DNA of 64,000 nt from Aspidapion aeneum (taxonomy: Eukaryota > Arthropoda > Insecta > Coleoptera > Brentidae). Shown here piece after piece: positions 1-40,149 of this stretch (positions within the stretch are counted from its first letter, which is position 1; every line of letters begins with the position of its first letter). Location of the stretch: the NCBI GenBank assembly GCA_963576565.1, contig OY755046.1, forward strand, positions 59,809,471-59,873,470, read 5' to 3'. Position numbers and translations under genes: made by a program. The notes under the pieces were generated by a model. It saw nothing but the letters and a program-made list of their open reading frames with translations, was not told the DNA's origin and did no database searches.

Positions 1-169
1 CGACTATCCGTTCTTGATTGGTTTTTATAGAAGCATGTGATTACAAACGTGTTTTAATCTTAAACATAAATCGTTTGCACCACATACTTCCTACGTTGAC
101 GTCCTAATACTTTTACATCAGGTCAACCAACCAAGTTCCGGATAGCATGCCCAAATTATATACATGACA
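1..169 (-). mobile_element. Partial LTR of a retrotransposon, cut by the window edge
   Basis: About 96% identical to 24,376-24,543, the outer part of the solo LTR described below, and it ends at the same TGACA terminus. Whether an internal region follows cannot be seen, because the rest lies left of the window. Confidence 0.8.
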
Positions 170-1048
170 ATATTTCTTTATGCTCTCTAGGGAATAAAAT
201 TGTACGTTTAATTCCTTTTTTCATGGGCTAAGGTAGTATTTTTTATCCCCAGTGATTAAAAGTGATTTCTTTAAAAATATAAAGGCAACATATAGGTTTT
301 TAGATAATTTTATTTTATCATAATACAAAAAACAAAAAGGAATCAAGATATATACATGATAAAGATTATTTTGTTGCTTCCAGCTTGCCGTAAGTTTACT
401 GTACTTTGCTAATCACTCGGTTCGTTTCGATTATAATTGTGTCCTTCGGCATAGAATATTGCTTCCATATAAACAAAGCATTTTACTTTGTAGACTTCTC
501 CAGGATGCTGTTTATTGCATCATTTTTGGTACTGAAAGCTGCTTTCTTGGGTGGCCTTTTAATGTCCATCTCAAAGTAGGAATAGGCTTTATTCTTTGGT
601 CCCATGTTTTACCAATCTTCGAGAAATGTAATTCGAATTTTTTCTTGACGACTTTTGTTTAATGTCATGCCATAGCAATGCATCCACGGCACACCAAATA
701 AAAAACAACAACAACTATCACTGCCCACTGTTGACATGCTAAAACTACAGTACCGGTAAGTGGTTTAATATTTATTTATTTTGTGATTATTATTATTTTT
801 AGTATATAAACCTTGGCATTAAAGTCCATTTTAGTCACTTAGCAAATTATAGCCCTCCTTCCGGTCGGACATATAAGTAAACACTGTATATGTACGAAAT
901 TTAAGCATTGATTCAATAAGATGAAAGTCCCAGTAAAAAAAATTAGATTAAAACCAACAATAACAAAAATAGTATAAATAAAAGGAAAGAAGATTAACAA
1001 GACGTACATTACATTCAGCTGTCTTACATAAGAGACAAGAACACCTAC
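170..1048. other. Unassigned sequence 3' of Myrf exon R
   Basis: Downstream intron of Myrf. The minus strand around 480-690 reads as interrupted protein-like sequence (an open stretch around YFEMDIKRPPKKA with stops nearby) that could be a decayed transposase; I do not recognise it. Nothing else is supported. Confidence 0.3.
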
Positions 1049-29302
<28,254 letters not shown>

Positions 29303-30720
29303 CTGAAAAAAAAAACAGAAATATTGAGACTTAAAATACGAATGACATTGAATTACATTAGACTCACTCAGTCTATATATTTATTGAATTATTGGTTTCC
29401 ATGACAACGTTGAACTTTAAGTCCAGAATTGTGTATTTATTGACCAAACAGAGACTGTTAAACTTTTCAATCTTGAAATATAACAAGCTTATTATAATGC
29501 CTACGGACTGAAGTGCTACTTTTGATTCCGAGACAAAAAATTTATGATATAATTTGTCAAGGGATTAAAAAACTGATATTATGCACAACAAAAATAGTAA
29601 AAATAATTAAATGTGTTACGACACACTTAACGGTACTTAAGGTCCAAGTACAAGAGGTTCGGTTTGGTTACGTCCTAAATACATTTGGCTGATGTCAGGT
29701 GTAAAACAACTATCAAAATATATTGAGGGCCTTTCATCAATCTCAAACTCCTATTTAGTTGCTTGCAATGAATTATATACGAAGTAACTGGAACGGCTAT
29801 ACATTACCATCGAAGAAATAACTGGATTTCTTCGATGACATTACATATATGACACTAAGGTAAAAATCTAAAGAGTTTTTCTAGAGTGAGAACATACAAT
29901 GAATGCTAAGCATTGCAACCTTACTCTCTCTAGTTCTATCCACCGGTGGTATTCTGTGAACTTAATACTTCAAAGAGATTGTCATTTGTGATTTGTCAGT
30001 GGTTGTCAGTATTTTTGTTATTGTTTTTGTTGAACAAAAATAAAAAATGGGAACACGATGTAAAAACGAGTTTTATAAAAGTGAAAAGCCGGTTTTCTTT
30101 TTGAAGTAGCTTCGATTATTTTTAAAAAAACTTTATTAGTACCTAATTGCAGTCGAAATCCAGTTATAGAATAAAAATGAAACGTCTGTGAACTTTCAAA
30201 ACCTCAGAATATCATCGGAGAGTAGAAGTAAAAAAGGAAAGGTAGATCCTTCTGCGTAGCGTGCTCTCTCTACAAAAATATCCAATATTTTTGCCTCACT
30301 TTATAAAGGCCTGTCCAGTAATGAATATAGAGATCAATGGATAATAAACAATACACAGCTAACAAAGTCAATATGTCAAAATATTCCACGTCCCTGGAAA
30401 AATGAAGTAAGTTAATTCCGCGAATTAAAAACCCACTTCGCTCTCTAAAAACGGGGATTAAGATGGTATTTTGATTCCTTGAATTGCATAAAATATATTA
30501 TTTTGAACAAATGTTTCTTTTGTTTTGTGACCAAATGTTTGTTTTATTAGCGAAATAATGCTGGGTTATGTTACTTATTTTTTGACGGGTTAGGCCAATT
30601 TACATAAAATAACAGGAGTCATAACAAGTTCATAAAACAAAAGGATATAAAATTGACTACCTGGTACAGATTTAAAAGAAAATACCAAATTTTTAGTATT
30701 AGACTAATATTCAGACCAAT
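29303..30720. other. Upstream of Myrf exon A, no gene recognised
   Basis: The missing first Myrf exon should be somewhere to the right of 29,302. I saw no convincing ATG-to-donor candidate here and no repeat shared with the rest of the window. Confidence 0.45.
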
Positions 30721-30729
30721 AAAGCAGCT

Positions 30730-31300
30730 AAAATAACTTTCTAAACTAAAACTTGCGGTTAACTCTGTCAAATGCCTTGGAGAAGTTTGTGTAAATCAAT
30801 CTATGCCCTATCTGTCACGCAAATTTTTGCCCGGCGCAATATTTTAGAAAAAAACCTATGGTTTTGGGTTTCTGCATTAAAACTTCGTGGATGACTCACT
30901 CAAACACCATGGAGAGGTCGGTGTAAATCAATCTATATCGTTGCTGTGATGCAACTTTTTATCCAAAGCAATAAAGTAGGTTAAAATCAGTATAATCGTA
31001 AGTTTCTGAATTAAGACTTCGTGGTTAACTCTGTCACGCGCCTTGGAAAAGTCGGTGTAAATCAATATATCTATGTCTGTTCTGTGATGCAAAATTTTAT
31101 GCCCAGCAATAAAGCACCTTATACCTATAGTCTTAGGTTTTTGCATTAAAACTTCATGATTGAATCTGTCAAAAGCCTTGGAGAAGTCGGCGTTAATCAA
31201 TCTACACACTCCTTGCAGTAAAGCTAATTTTAATCCAGAGCAATAAAGTACCTGTCATACCCAAAGTTCTAAGTTTCTAAATTGAAACTTCGTAGTGGAC
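30730..31300 (-). repeat. Minisatellite made from a reverse-transcriptase motif
   Basis: Four direct copies with a ~132-bp period (anchors at about 30,775, 30,908, 31,043 and 31,173), plus a decayed edge. On the minus strand the copies read DFSKAFDRFNHEVLMQK or DFSKARDRVNHEVLIQKL, the motif-A region of non-LTR RTs. A tandem array grown from a piece of a retrotransposon. Confidence 0.85.
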
Positions 31301-31442
31301 GTCTTAGGATTACTTTTCATAAGAATTTAAGATTTGAAATAATAATTTTAATTTAAAGGATTTCAATCAACCCATAGAAAAATACAAAACAAAAAATGTT
31401 CTTGATTAGCCACCAAAACTTGTTTGATTTCTACACGTTACG

Positions 31443-32156
31443 GGTACTAAAATGTACAGTGTGTACGTGCGAGCTAATAAAACTAAAACCTGAAAGATAT
31501 CTTATTCAACTCCAGACTAAATTACCTTTTGTTTGATACCACACAAGCCATGTTTTGACTTAAACTCAAATTTTTGAAATCTACCCCCACCCTTAAAAAA
31601 ACAAAAACTAAAATGTATTTTGTTTAACTCCGAACTCAATTACCTATCGTTTGATATCACATACGCCATATTTTCACGAAAACTCTAATTTTTGAAATTA
31701 CCGAACCGAACCCTTTTTGAAGAAAAAAAAACTAAAATGTATTTTGTTTAACTCCATACTCAATTACCTTTCGTTTGATATCACACACGCCATATTTTCA
31801 CATAAACTCTAATTTTTGAAATCTTCCCCCACCCTTTTTTTTGGCTTGTGTTTGGTGGATTTTGTTCATTTTTAAATGGGACCATCTCGACCCAAAACCC
31901 AGCCTGTGTACCAAATTTCATTAAAATCGGGCAAGCGGTTTTTGAGTTATGCGCGTTGGTCGTTACAGACAGACATACAGACATACAGACAGACAGACAG
32001 ACATACAGACAGACAGACAGACGGCGCAAAAAAAAAGTTTCAAAATCATCTGAAACGCAAAGATATATAAAAATTTTTGAAATCGGAGCAACTTTTTTTT
32101 TCTCGAAAAAATTAGGATCACTCTTACACTACTATAGTATAGTATATGTGTGAGCT
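31443..32156. mobile_element. Helitron/HINE-like element with GACA microsatellite, copy 2
   Basis: Same layout and ~85-90% identity to 22,884-23,682: GCGAGCT start, three internal repeats, GGACCATCTCGACCCAAA, a CAGACAGACATACAG tract and a GTGTGAGCT end. It abuts and truncates the left terminal repeat of the mariner relic at 32,161. Confidence 0.72.
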
Positions 32157-32160
32157 AATT

Positions 32161-32965
32161 CTGCCTGATTTCAAAAATATATATGTTGATATTATTTAGT
32201 TTATTGATTTATTTATTATTTATGCTTTTGAATGTTTTAAAAACTTAAAGTGGTATTCTTTAAACCATCAAGGCAGCCATGAAAAAGACATTGACACAAT
32301 AAGTGATGCTATTGTTTTCTTAAAATGTCAAATTTAGTTTTAAGATCGGTTAAAGATGGTTTTTTCCGAGGAAGAATATCTGGATATGATTAAATTGTTT
32401 TACTTAAATCATGAAAACACATCTATAGCTCGCAACCAGTATTATATTCAGTTTCCCGGCAGAAGACAACCAACCCGCCAAACCATATTAAATACAGTAA
32501 ACACTCACATTATTATGGCCAGCAAATAGCCCCGATTTGGCTCCCCTTGATTTTTTTTGTGGGGCTATAAAATAAGATATAGTACAACAGGCTGGAAACA
32601 CTTCACATTCTACAAAAGAAAACAGAACAGACAATCGTCGATCTTAATGGAAATTCTGCGCACTCTATCTATCAAGCTATTCACAGAAAATTTATAAGAA
32701 TTATTTAAAATTGTATGAATAATAATGTAGAAAATATTAGATATTTATTTTTTTCAAAAAAAAAATTGTATTATTTTTTTATTTTACTGGCTTGCCGCAC
32801 ACATTACTGCGCAGAATCACCGCGGATGCTAAATATTAATAAACTATATACCTTAAAAAAACATCAGCATAACTTTTTGTGTCAATGCGATTGCCTTTTT
32901 CATGGCTGCCTTGATATCAACGTACATATTTTTGAAATCAGGAAGTATGGATCTATAAAAATCTA
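32161..32965 (+). mobile_element. Mariner-type deletion derivative
   Basis: Inverted repeats CTGATTTCAAAAATATRTA and CAAGGCAGCCATGAAAAAG mark both sides (32,163-32,320 and 32,856-32,950); the left one carries an ~85-bp insertion. Inside, a plus frame reads MVFSEEEYLDMIKLFYLNHE then FPGRRQPTRQT (N-terminal helix-turn-helix). It jumps to WPANSPDLAPLDFF (C-terminal catalytic block) with the middle deleted. Confidence 0.72.
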
Positions 32966-32999
32966 AAATAATATACTGAGTGTTCCATTTAAAAAAACC

Positions 33000-33760
33000 A
33001 CCAACCTGTAAAATTTTGACATTTTGACTCAAAGATTGTGGAACTTCGTAAAAAATTATGAAACTTTTGTATTTATCATATTTTGATGTATGTAAAAATA
33101 TACGTGAAAACCCTGTACATTTATTTAAAAAAAACTTTCCGGCATATCTACCTTGTAAATTTCTATTTCTTGTATCCCTAGCACCTGCATCCATATCCCA
33201 AAATTCCATAATACGAAATTTATCACTTCCACCCCATTTTTATTGTTTTTTTATTTTTTCAATTAAAAAAAAAATGGTCTTTTCTATCACATAATAAATG
33301 CACTCACTAAGTCCAAGAATCGCCTTTAAAAAACTAAAAGTAATTTGGAAAAAACAACATAAATTAAATTTATTTTTCAAATTAGCACCTTGATAGTCAA
33401 AACATCTTATGGCGATTTTAATTTTTATTAAAAACAAGTTTAACGCGTATTAGTGTCTTTTTTTGTTTTCAAAGGGTCAACAGAAGCCACTGACCATAAA
33501 AATAGAACTAAAAAGAAAGAATAGTCCCCTAACAAAGGGATGGTTTTCTACGGGGCAAAATTTTGTCGATAACTTGTGAAATTTGTTGATTCCGGCCCCC
33601 TTTTGCCCCTTAACGGTCGCCTAGCGACCACAGTTTTAGAGGCATTTAATCGGAAAAGCTAAGTTTCCTTAAAGTTGTTTTCTATATAGCTTCGATTTTT
33701 TGTAGTTTTATAAGAACAGGTGACCAAAAAGTTTTTTGTAAACCTTATTAGGTATAAATT
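33000..33760. other. No feature recognised
   Basis: AT-rich sequence. A minus-strand open frame of 118 codons ends here (33,209-32,853) but partly covers the element's terminal repeat and has no known motif, so I do not call it. Confidence 0.4.
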
Positions 33761-33767
33761 AAGTTTT

Positions 33768-34775
33768 TTCTTATTATGTCGGTTAAGAACGTTTTTCTAC
33801 GTTGTCCGACGCCTATTCTCCACCTCCTTCGATCCTGACAATCATCTTCTGTAAGATCTTTTTGACTCATTGATCTTTGGATTGACTGTTGCCATTTTAG
33901 TTTAGCCCTCTTTTTCTGCGCCCTATTGGTTGCCATTCTAGGAACTGCTTTGGTAATCTTTCGTCGTTCATCCGTTGTAGATGGCCGTACCATATCAGTT
34001 GTCTTTTAATGATGTCATCCGTTATGCTTCCCTCGAATCCCATTCTCTCTTTTATGATCTCATTTCTTATGTGATCTGTTCTAGATATTCTCATTGATCT
34101 TCTTATTGCATCCATTTCGATACTTTCCAATTTTGTTTTTATTTTTCTGTTACGCGACAAGTCTCTATTCCATATTATAACAGCGTGATTTTCACCATTG
34201 TTTCATATATGTTAAATTTTACATTCTTTTTTATCTCTCTGCTCCATAAAATACTGTTAAGACATCCAATATCCTTTTTTGCTTTTACTATTATTTTTTC
34301 CAGATCTTTACCGCCTGTTCCTGTCTTATCAAATGTGACACATAAGTAAACATACTCATTGCATGGAGATATTGTTTGTCCGTTCTCACTCACTGGATTC
34401 GTTTCCAATACATAAGTACTTTGTCTTGGCCACGTTCACTGCTAATCCCAACTTTTGGTATTCTTCCGTTTACTTTCTCATACTCCATGTCTTCTTTATC
34501 ATTAGCTACAATTACTTGGTCGTCAGCAAAGTGTAGTGTGTATATGGTAAATCGGTCGTTAAGTTGTATTCCCATGCCGAACACTTTACGTTTCCAGTTT
34601 TTTACAGCTACTGCGATATATATTTTAAAAAGAGTTGGAGAGATACAACATTCCTGTCTTAAGCCTTTCGTTACCAGGAATTCTTCTGAAAGTCGCTTTC
34701 CAATTTTAATTTTAGATTTTGACCGTTTGTATAGTTGTTTTATCGCTTTTATGTATGTATGATTGATATAATATG
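33768..34775 (-). mobile_element. RTE-like family-2 fragment
   Basis: Minus-strand ORF2 3' half with several frameshifts: HFADDQVIVANDKEDMEYE (34,530), then the thumb, then QLIWYGHLQRMNDERLPKQF. The catalytic FADD is intact here, unlike the 19-kb copy. The 3' end motif ATGTCGGTTAAGAACG starts the copy. Confidence 0.82.
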
Positions 34776-34852
34776 TAAGGGGTCATTGCGCAAATAAGAT
34801 ATTGTACAATATTATTATAGGTCTAGGGTCCGCCTAAGATTCCAACAAAGAT

Positions 34853-35606
34853 ATATATATTTATCGGTTTCACAACGTTCTACGTCTTCCGATACCCAAT
34901 CTGCACTCGTTTCTATTTGCCCATAATTCATCATCTAGGCCTCTTATTCTTTTTCACTGTCTATTCCTTCTCTCCAGCTTCTCCTTGGCCGTCCTCGTTT
35001 TCTTCGGCCAGTTGGTTTTCATTGTAGTATTTGTTTGGGTAGTCTTTCATCATTCATTCTTTGTACATGTCCGTACCACACCAGTTGCTTTGTTCTTATA
35101 TCATCCACTAAACTACGTTCCCCCACTGTCATAATTTCTCTTATTCTTTGATTTGTAACTCTTTCTCTTTTGGATTTCCCTGCTGCTCTTCTCCAATAGT
35201 CCATCTCCGTAGCGGCAAGCATTTTTTCTGTTCTATCCTTGATTGGCCATACTTCTGAGCCGTATGTAATAATACTTTTTACAATGGTGTTATATATAAG
35301 CTTTTTGTTATGTTTTGATATACTTTCGTCCCAAATTATTCCATTTAATAAAGTTATTGCTTTTCTTCTTTGTACGTTTCGATCTTTTATAGCTTTGTCT
35401 AGTGTTCCGTCAGCTGTAATTTCTAGACCTAAGTATTTATACTCATCACAGGACTGAATTCGCTACCCGGTATTTAAGATTAGATCCTGACACATATACT
35501 CTGTCTTATTGAGATTAACCTCTAGTCCCCACTTATTGTACTCTTCTATTAGTTTTCGTGTCATATATTCGAGGTCGTCATAATCCTGAGCCACTACTAT
35601 CTGATC
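34853..35606 (-). mobile_element. RTE-like family-1 fragment
   Basis: Same sequence as 9,066-9,835 with small indels: LVWYGHVQRMNDERLPKQIL, then ITYGSEVWPIKDRTEKM. 5'-truncated just past the region before the active site. Confidence 0.85.
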
Positions 35607-35899
35607 ATCGATACAAATTGTAAAAACAATCAAAGATTTCTTAATTAAATTATTATAAATCCTCCCACATTTAAGTTAATTTTCCACCCTTGTTTATTCT
35701 GAATGTCCATTGGTCAAACTCCTTGACCAATAGACGCTGGGGATCGAATCGATCGTATACGGCATTGGACAAAGAATAGAGGTAGTTTTCTCCCTTAATT
35801 TATAACTTCTGAACACGCGATTGCCTACTAATGGTGTATTTATCCACATTTTTATAGATATTAGGGAGCTTTTGCATGTCTCATTTTTAGTTACCTGGT

Positions 35900-36556
35900 T
35901 TTTTTTTACGGTTAAGCGCACTCGCAAGGAGATCCCTATCACGCTCGAGAAGTGGCCAGTGCGCGGAAATGTTGTTGTGTGTTGGTTTTGAAACGGTTCA
36001 GGTTGTAACCTGCAGGAAAAACTGTCGCAGGGAGTTTATTCCACAGCGATGCTGTTCTCCAGAGATATGAATTCTGATATAATGAGGTTCTTGGTGCCTC
36101 TATTTTGACAGTAAATTGATGGTTACCGTCTGTTTGACGTGTTCGCCTAGTAGGTGCTACTCCCGGGAGGATCATACGTGCCAACTCTTCAGAGCATTTT
36201 CCGTGATAATACCTGTAGAAGAGAGATAGATCGCACACAGTTCTTCGATGTTCGAGACTATCCAAGCTCCGGGTAAGTGTGGGGTCATTGATCAGCTTGA
36301 TAGCTCGTTTTTGCACGGTGCTCAAAAGCATTAAGGTATGGTTGGGTGCCGCATTCCATATATGTGAGCAGTACTCCATAGTTGGTCGAATCTGGGCTTT
36401 GTAGAGTGTCAGCAGTTGGCTTGGTGTATGCAGATGTCTTGTACGAAATAGCACCCCAAACTTTTGGGACGCCCTTTTAGCTATATCTGCCACGTGACTG
36501 TGCCAAGACATGTTGGTCTCTGCAGTGATTCCTAAGATGTTTAACTGGCTCTGCAA
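35900..36556 (-). mobile_element. Jockey-superfamily retrotransposon 3' end with intact C-terminal frame
   Basis: An uninterrupted 205-codon frame (36,556-35,939) reads LGITAETNMSWHSHVADI, LYKAQIRPTMEYCSHIWNAA, RAIKLINDPTLTRSLDSL and LWRTASLWNKLPATVFPAG. This is the ORF2 C-terminal region widespread in arthropod non-LTR elements. A short 3' UTR ends in an A run (35,901-35,908). 5'-truncated at 36,556. No stops, so a young copy. Confidence 0.85.
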
Positions 36557-36830
36557 TGTGCAGCGGCGTAGCGTGCCCGAAAGGGCGGGGGGGGGCGACA
36601 GCTAAAAAGGGCGCCTCTGAAAACTGATGAAAAATCTTGTGGCAAAAAAAAAACAAAAAGAAGGTCAAAAAGGCGCCTCTCACAAATTTGCGACCCAAAA
36701 AAAAAAAAAAAAAAAAAGGTCATCATGTGTGAGGGGGCGGCGATATAATCAAGCTGAGGGCGCTTCGGCCACCTGTGGGGCGCCACTACCCTCGGGGCGG
36801 GGGGGGGGGCGATGTTTTAGTTCAATAACG
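36557..36830. repeat. GC-rich GGCGTAGC/GGTCATCATG repeat, copy 1
   Basis: Contains CAGCGGCGTAGCGTGCCCGA, runs of G, GACAGCTA, GCGCCTC, A-runs and GGTCATCATGTGTG. Related copies at 55,340-55,460 and 63,300-63,660. Short open frames across the homopolymers are not genes. Confidence 0.6.
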
Positions 36831-37129
36831 TCTGTTTTCCCAGACGGGGTGAATTTATGTTTGGGGTAATTCTTTTGCGATATCTCTAGTTTTCTCCCCT
36901 TCAGGCATTCAGCCGTCTAACGTGACATCTGTCATTTAATGCCGCATTTATAAAGGATAAACTTAGCTAAAAAAGGGCTTGCAACAGCTCCCTATTTGTA
37001 GGTAGCCACTAAGATAATTTTATTTTCAGTTTTGTTCTGTGAGTTGATTGTTGTGAGTCCAAATATTTAGCACATACTGGTGGTGGTTTATCGACTGCTC
37101 TAATACTTCCAATAAAAATAGTATATTAT

Positions 37130-38332
37130 ATACTACTACTACTACTACTACTATGTAGGTTTAGAACGTTTTTCTAAGCTGTCCGACGCCTATTCGCCAC
37201 CTTCTTCGATCCTGACAATCATCTTCTGTCAGGTTTTTTTGACTCATTGATCTTTGGATTGACTGTTGTCATTCCAGTTTAGAACGCCCTCTTTTTCTGC
37301 ACCCCATTGGTTGCCATTCTAATACCTGCTTTGGTAATCTTGCATCGTACATCCGTTGTACATAGCAGTACCATATCAGTCTTTTAGTGATGTCATCCGT
37401 TATGCTTCCCTCGATTCGATATGATCTGTTCTAGATATTCTTATTGCACCCATTTCGACACTTTCCATTTTTGTTTTGTATTTTTTTGTTACGCGATAAG
37501 TCTCTACTCCATACAACAGCGTGCTCTTCACCATTGTTTGATATAATGTAAAATTTTACACTATTTTCCACTCTGCTCCATAAAATACTGTTAAGACATC
37601 CAATAACCTTTTTTGCTCTTACTATTCTTTACAGTCTGTTCCTGTCTTATTAAATTTGACTCCCAAGTATACAAACTCATTGCATGGAGATATTGATTGT
37701 CCATTGTCTAGTTCTAACTCACTTGATTCGTTTCCAATACATAAGTACTGTGTCTTGTCCACGTTCACTGTTAACCCCCACTTTTGGTATTCTTCCGTAA
37801 ACTTTCTCATCATATACTCCATGTCTTCTTTATCATTAGCTACAATTACTTGGTCGTCAGCAAACAACTGTAGTGTGTAGATGGTAACTCGGTCGTTAAG
37901 TTGTATTCCCATGCCATGTACTTTACGTTTCCAATTTTTTAGAGCTACTGAGATATATACTTTAAAAAGAGTTGGAGAAATACATCCCTGTCTTAAGCCT
38001 TTCGTTACCAGGAATTCTTTTGAAAGTCGATTTCCAATTTTAATTTTTGATTCTTTGTATAGTTCTTTTATCGCTGTTATGTATGTTGATATTAGTTTGT
38101 TCTAACACTGTCCATAATTTTTCTACTGGAATGGTATCATATGCTTTTTGTAGGTCCACAAAGGTAATATGAGTCTATATTTCTGGCACTCCTTTTCTCA
38201 ATTACTTGTTTAAGACAAAAACATTATCATTACAAGATCTGCCTGCACGAAACCCACTTTGCTCTTCTTCTTTTTGTTCATGAAAATCATTCTCTATTAG
38301 ATCTCTAAGAATCTTACCGTACAATCTACCGA
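37130..38332 (-). mobile_element. RTE-like family-2 fragment
   Basis: Begins with a TACTAC tail run, then the ORF2 C-terminus with deletions, FADDQVIVANDKEDMEYMMRK in interrupted frame (37,870), the RT palm and the GFRAGRSC region to 38,330. Many frameshifts. Confidence 0.82.
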
Positions 38333-38339
38333 GAAATGG

Positions 38340-39290
38340 TAGTGGCACTTTTATTACGATTTTTCCCGAGTTTTTTTTTAGTTTTTTTTTTTATTCCTGA
38401 TCTGTCATTTTTATCCTTTTTACATCTGATCTGTCAGTTTTCATTATATTTTATGCTTAAAAAATTAGTTTAAAAATTGTTTTGGCTCTACATGAGTTTA
38501 GAATAATTACCAATTTATTACTTACTTTTTAAATAAAGTAACTTATAAAATAAACTCATATTTTTATGTTTTTAGAATTATTATATTTTTTTTTTGTTTT
38601 GATATACATCTTAAAATCTAACAAGCTATTCGTCATTGATATATAATTTTTTCACCTTAACAATAAAAAATAAATGTAGAAATTATTAACAATAGAAAGT
38701 ATGTATAACGAGAATTAAAATTATTATAAATTATAAGTAAAATTACAAATATTATTATACAGCGTGTTTCTTGAATTATTTTATCACCAAAAGCGGCAAA
38801 CCCTTCATTACGGATCTACAAAGTGTTACACTTTTCTCTGTCTCTTCTGCTTTGTTTACAAACTTGTAGGTATCATGTAATTATGTTTTGTATTTCCTAC
38901 AGTTATGAAGAAAAAATTCTAGAGATTTTTGGATAAGTCATTTAGCGATGAATTTATTTTTTGCTAAATTTAAGTGGCATAACCACTGGAAAAATAGCTT
39001 TCTGTGTATTCAATTATTACTTGAGAAAAAACTACAAGAGCCTTAATGGAAAAACTTTTAAAAAATGAAATTTTAACACTCTGTAGATCCGCATGTTTAT
39101 AGGAACTTTTGAACTTAAAATAAGTCAAACAATCACTACTTTTCCAAACATCCTGTATATTGAGATTAGGAAGAAAAATTGACTTTATCACACTCTCAGT
39201 ATTTAAGGATATCATCACTTAACACAAAGCAAAAAAAATTGCAGTTTTATGAAAAGAATGTATTGAATAAAAATATATTTTTAAACGTAA
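38340..39290. other. Intergenic, decayed inverted repeat
   Basis: ACGGATCTACAAAGTGTTACA at about 38,812 is inverted at 39,075-39,095, and ACAGCGTGTTTCTTGAATTA opens it at 38,760. This suggests an old miniature element. Otherwise nothing recognised. Confidence 0.4.
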
Positions 39291-39822
39291 ATTTTAGTAC
39301 CAGTGAATTTAAAAATGAAACAAGTTTTCGTGGCTAATCGGGTAAAAAGAAGTTTTTGTTTCTCTCATATTTTTCCGTGGGTAGCTCGAAAGCTTAACCT
39401 CACGTGGGTTCAAGATCTAATGGACACCTAATAAGTGTTGACAGTTAACTGTTTCGTCCTAATGGAACTCCTCAGAACAGTGCTTGGTCAATGTGATACC
39501 CTTGCGAAGTTAATAAGACCGTTTTGCCTTTCATCCTATGTGTATAGTGAGAAAACCCTAGCAAGAAGCGCCATTTACCGAGATATGAGAGAAACTAGAA
39601 TATCAGTTTATACTCGCCTGCTCTTGTTCTAGTTTCTCTCGTATCTCGGTAGATGACGTTTCTTGCGAGGGTTTTCTCACTATACACATAGAATGAGAGA
39701 CATTGACCAAGCAGTGTTCTGAAGAGTCCCATAAGGACGAGACAGTTAACTGTCAACACTTATTAGGTGTCCATTAGATCTTGAACCCCTGTGAGGTTAA
39801 GCTTTCGAGCTACCCACGGAAA
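39290..39822. mobile_element. Foldback element, ~200-bp arms
   Basis: GTGGGTAGCTCGAAAGCTTAA at 39,378 runs through GGACACCTAATAAGTGTTGA and TGACAGTTAACTGTTTCGTC. The same sequence is inverted to CGAGCTACCCACGGAAAA at 39,820. Same family as 7,815-8,311, which keeps the longer outer repeats. Confidence 0.8.
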
Positions 39823-40149
39823 ATAACTTGAATTTTAAATATAAATTTGATGAATACTTTTTTCCGCTTTTTTATTATAATTTTTTCTTCTGTTCAACAC
39901 ATTATTTCCATATCCTCCAGTATTGATAAAACATAGTTGACAACGAGGAGCTCATGGGTTAAAATAAAGGCTAACCAAAATAAAAAGTTAAGTAAATCAC
40001 AAAGTAGAACTTGATTTATAAAAAAGAAAAAGGAGATAAATTTCTTTAAAAAATTAAAATAAGTTATTGCTAATCTGCGTATCTAATATATTTAACCTAA
40101 CTTTGCAGAAATATTTCTACAACTAATGGCTTCAGACATTTAAAATTAT

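Noticed and set aside
32853..33209. A 118-codon minus-strand ORF as a gene
   Set aside because: It overlaps an element's terminal repeat, has no motif and is AT-biased.
35694..35942. An 82-codon minus-strand ORF as a gene
   Set aside because: It spans the 3' UTR and A-tail of a Jockey-type insertion and the adjoining flank.
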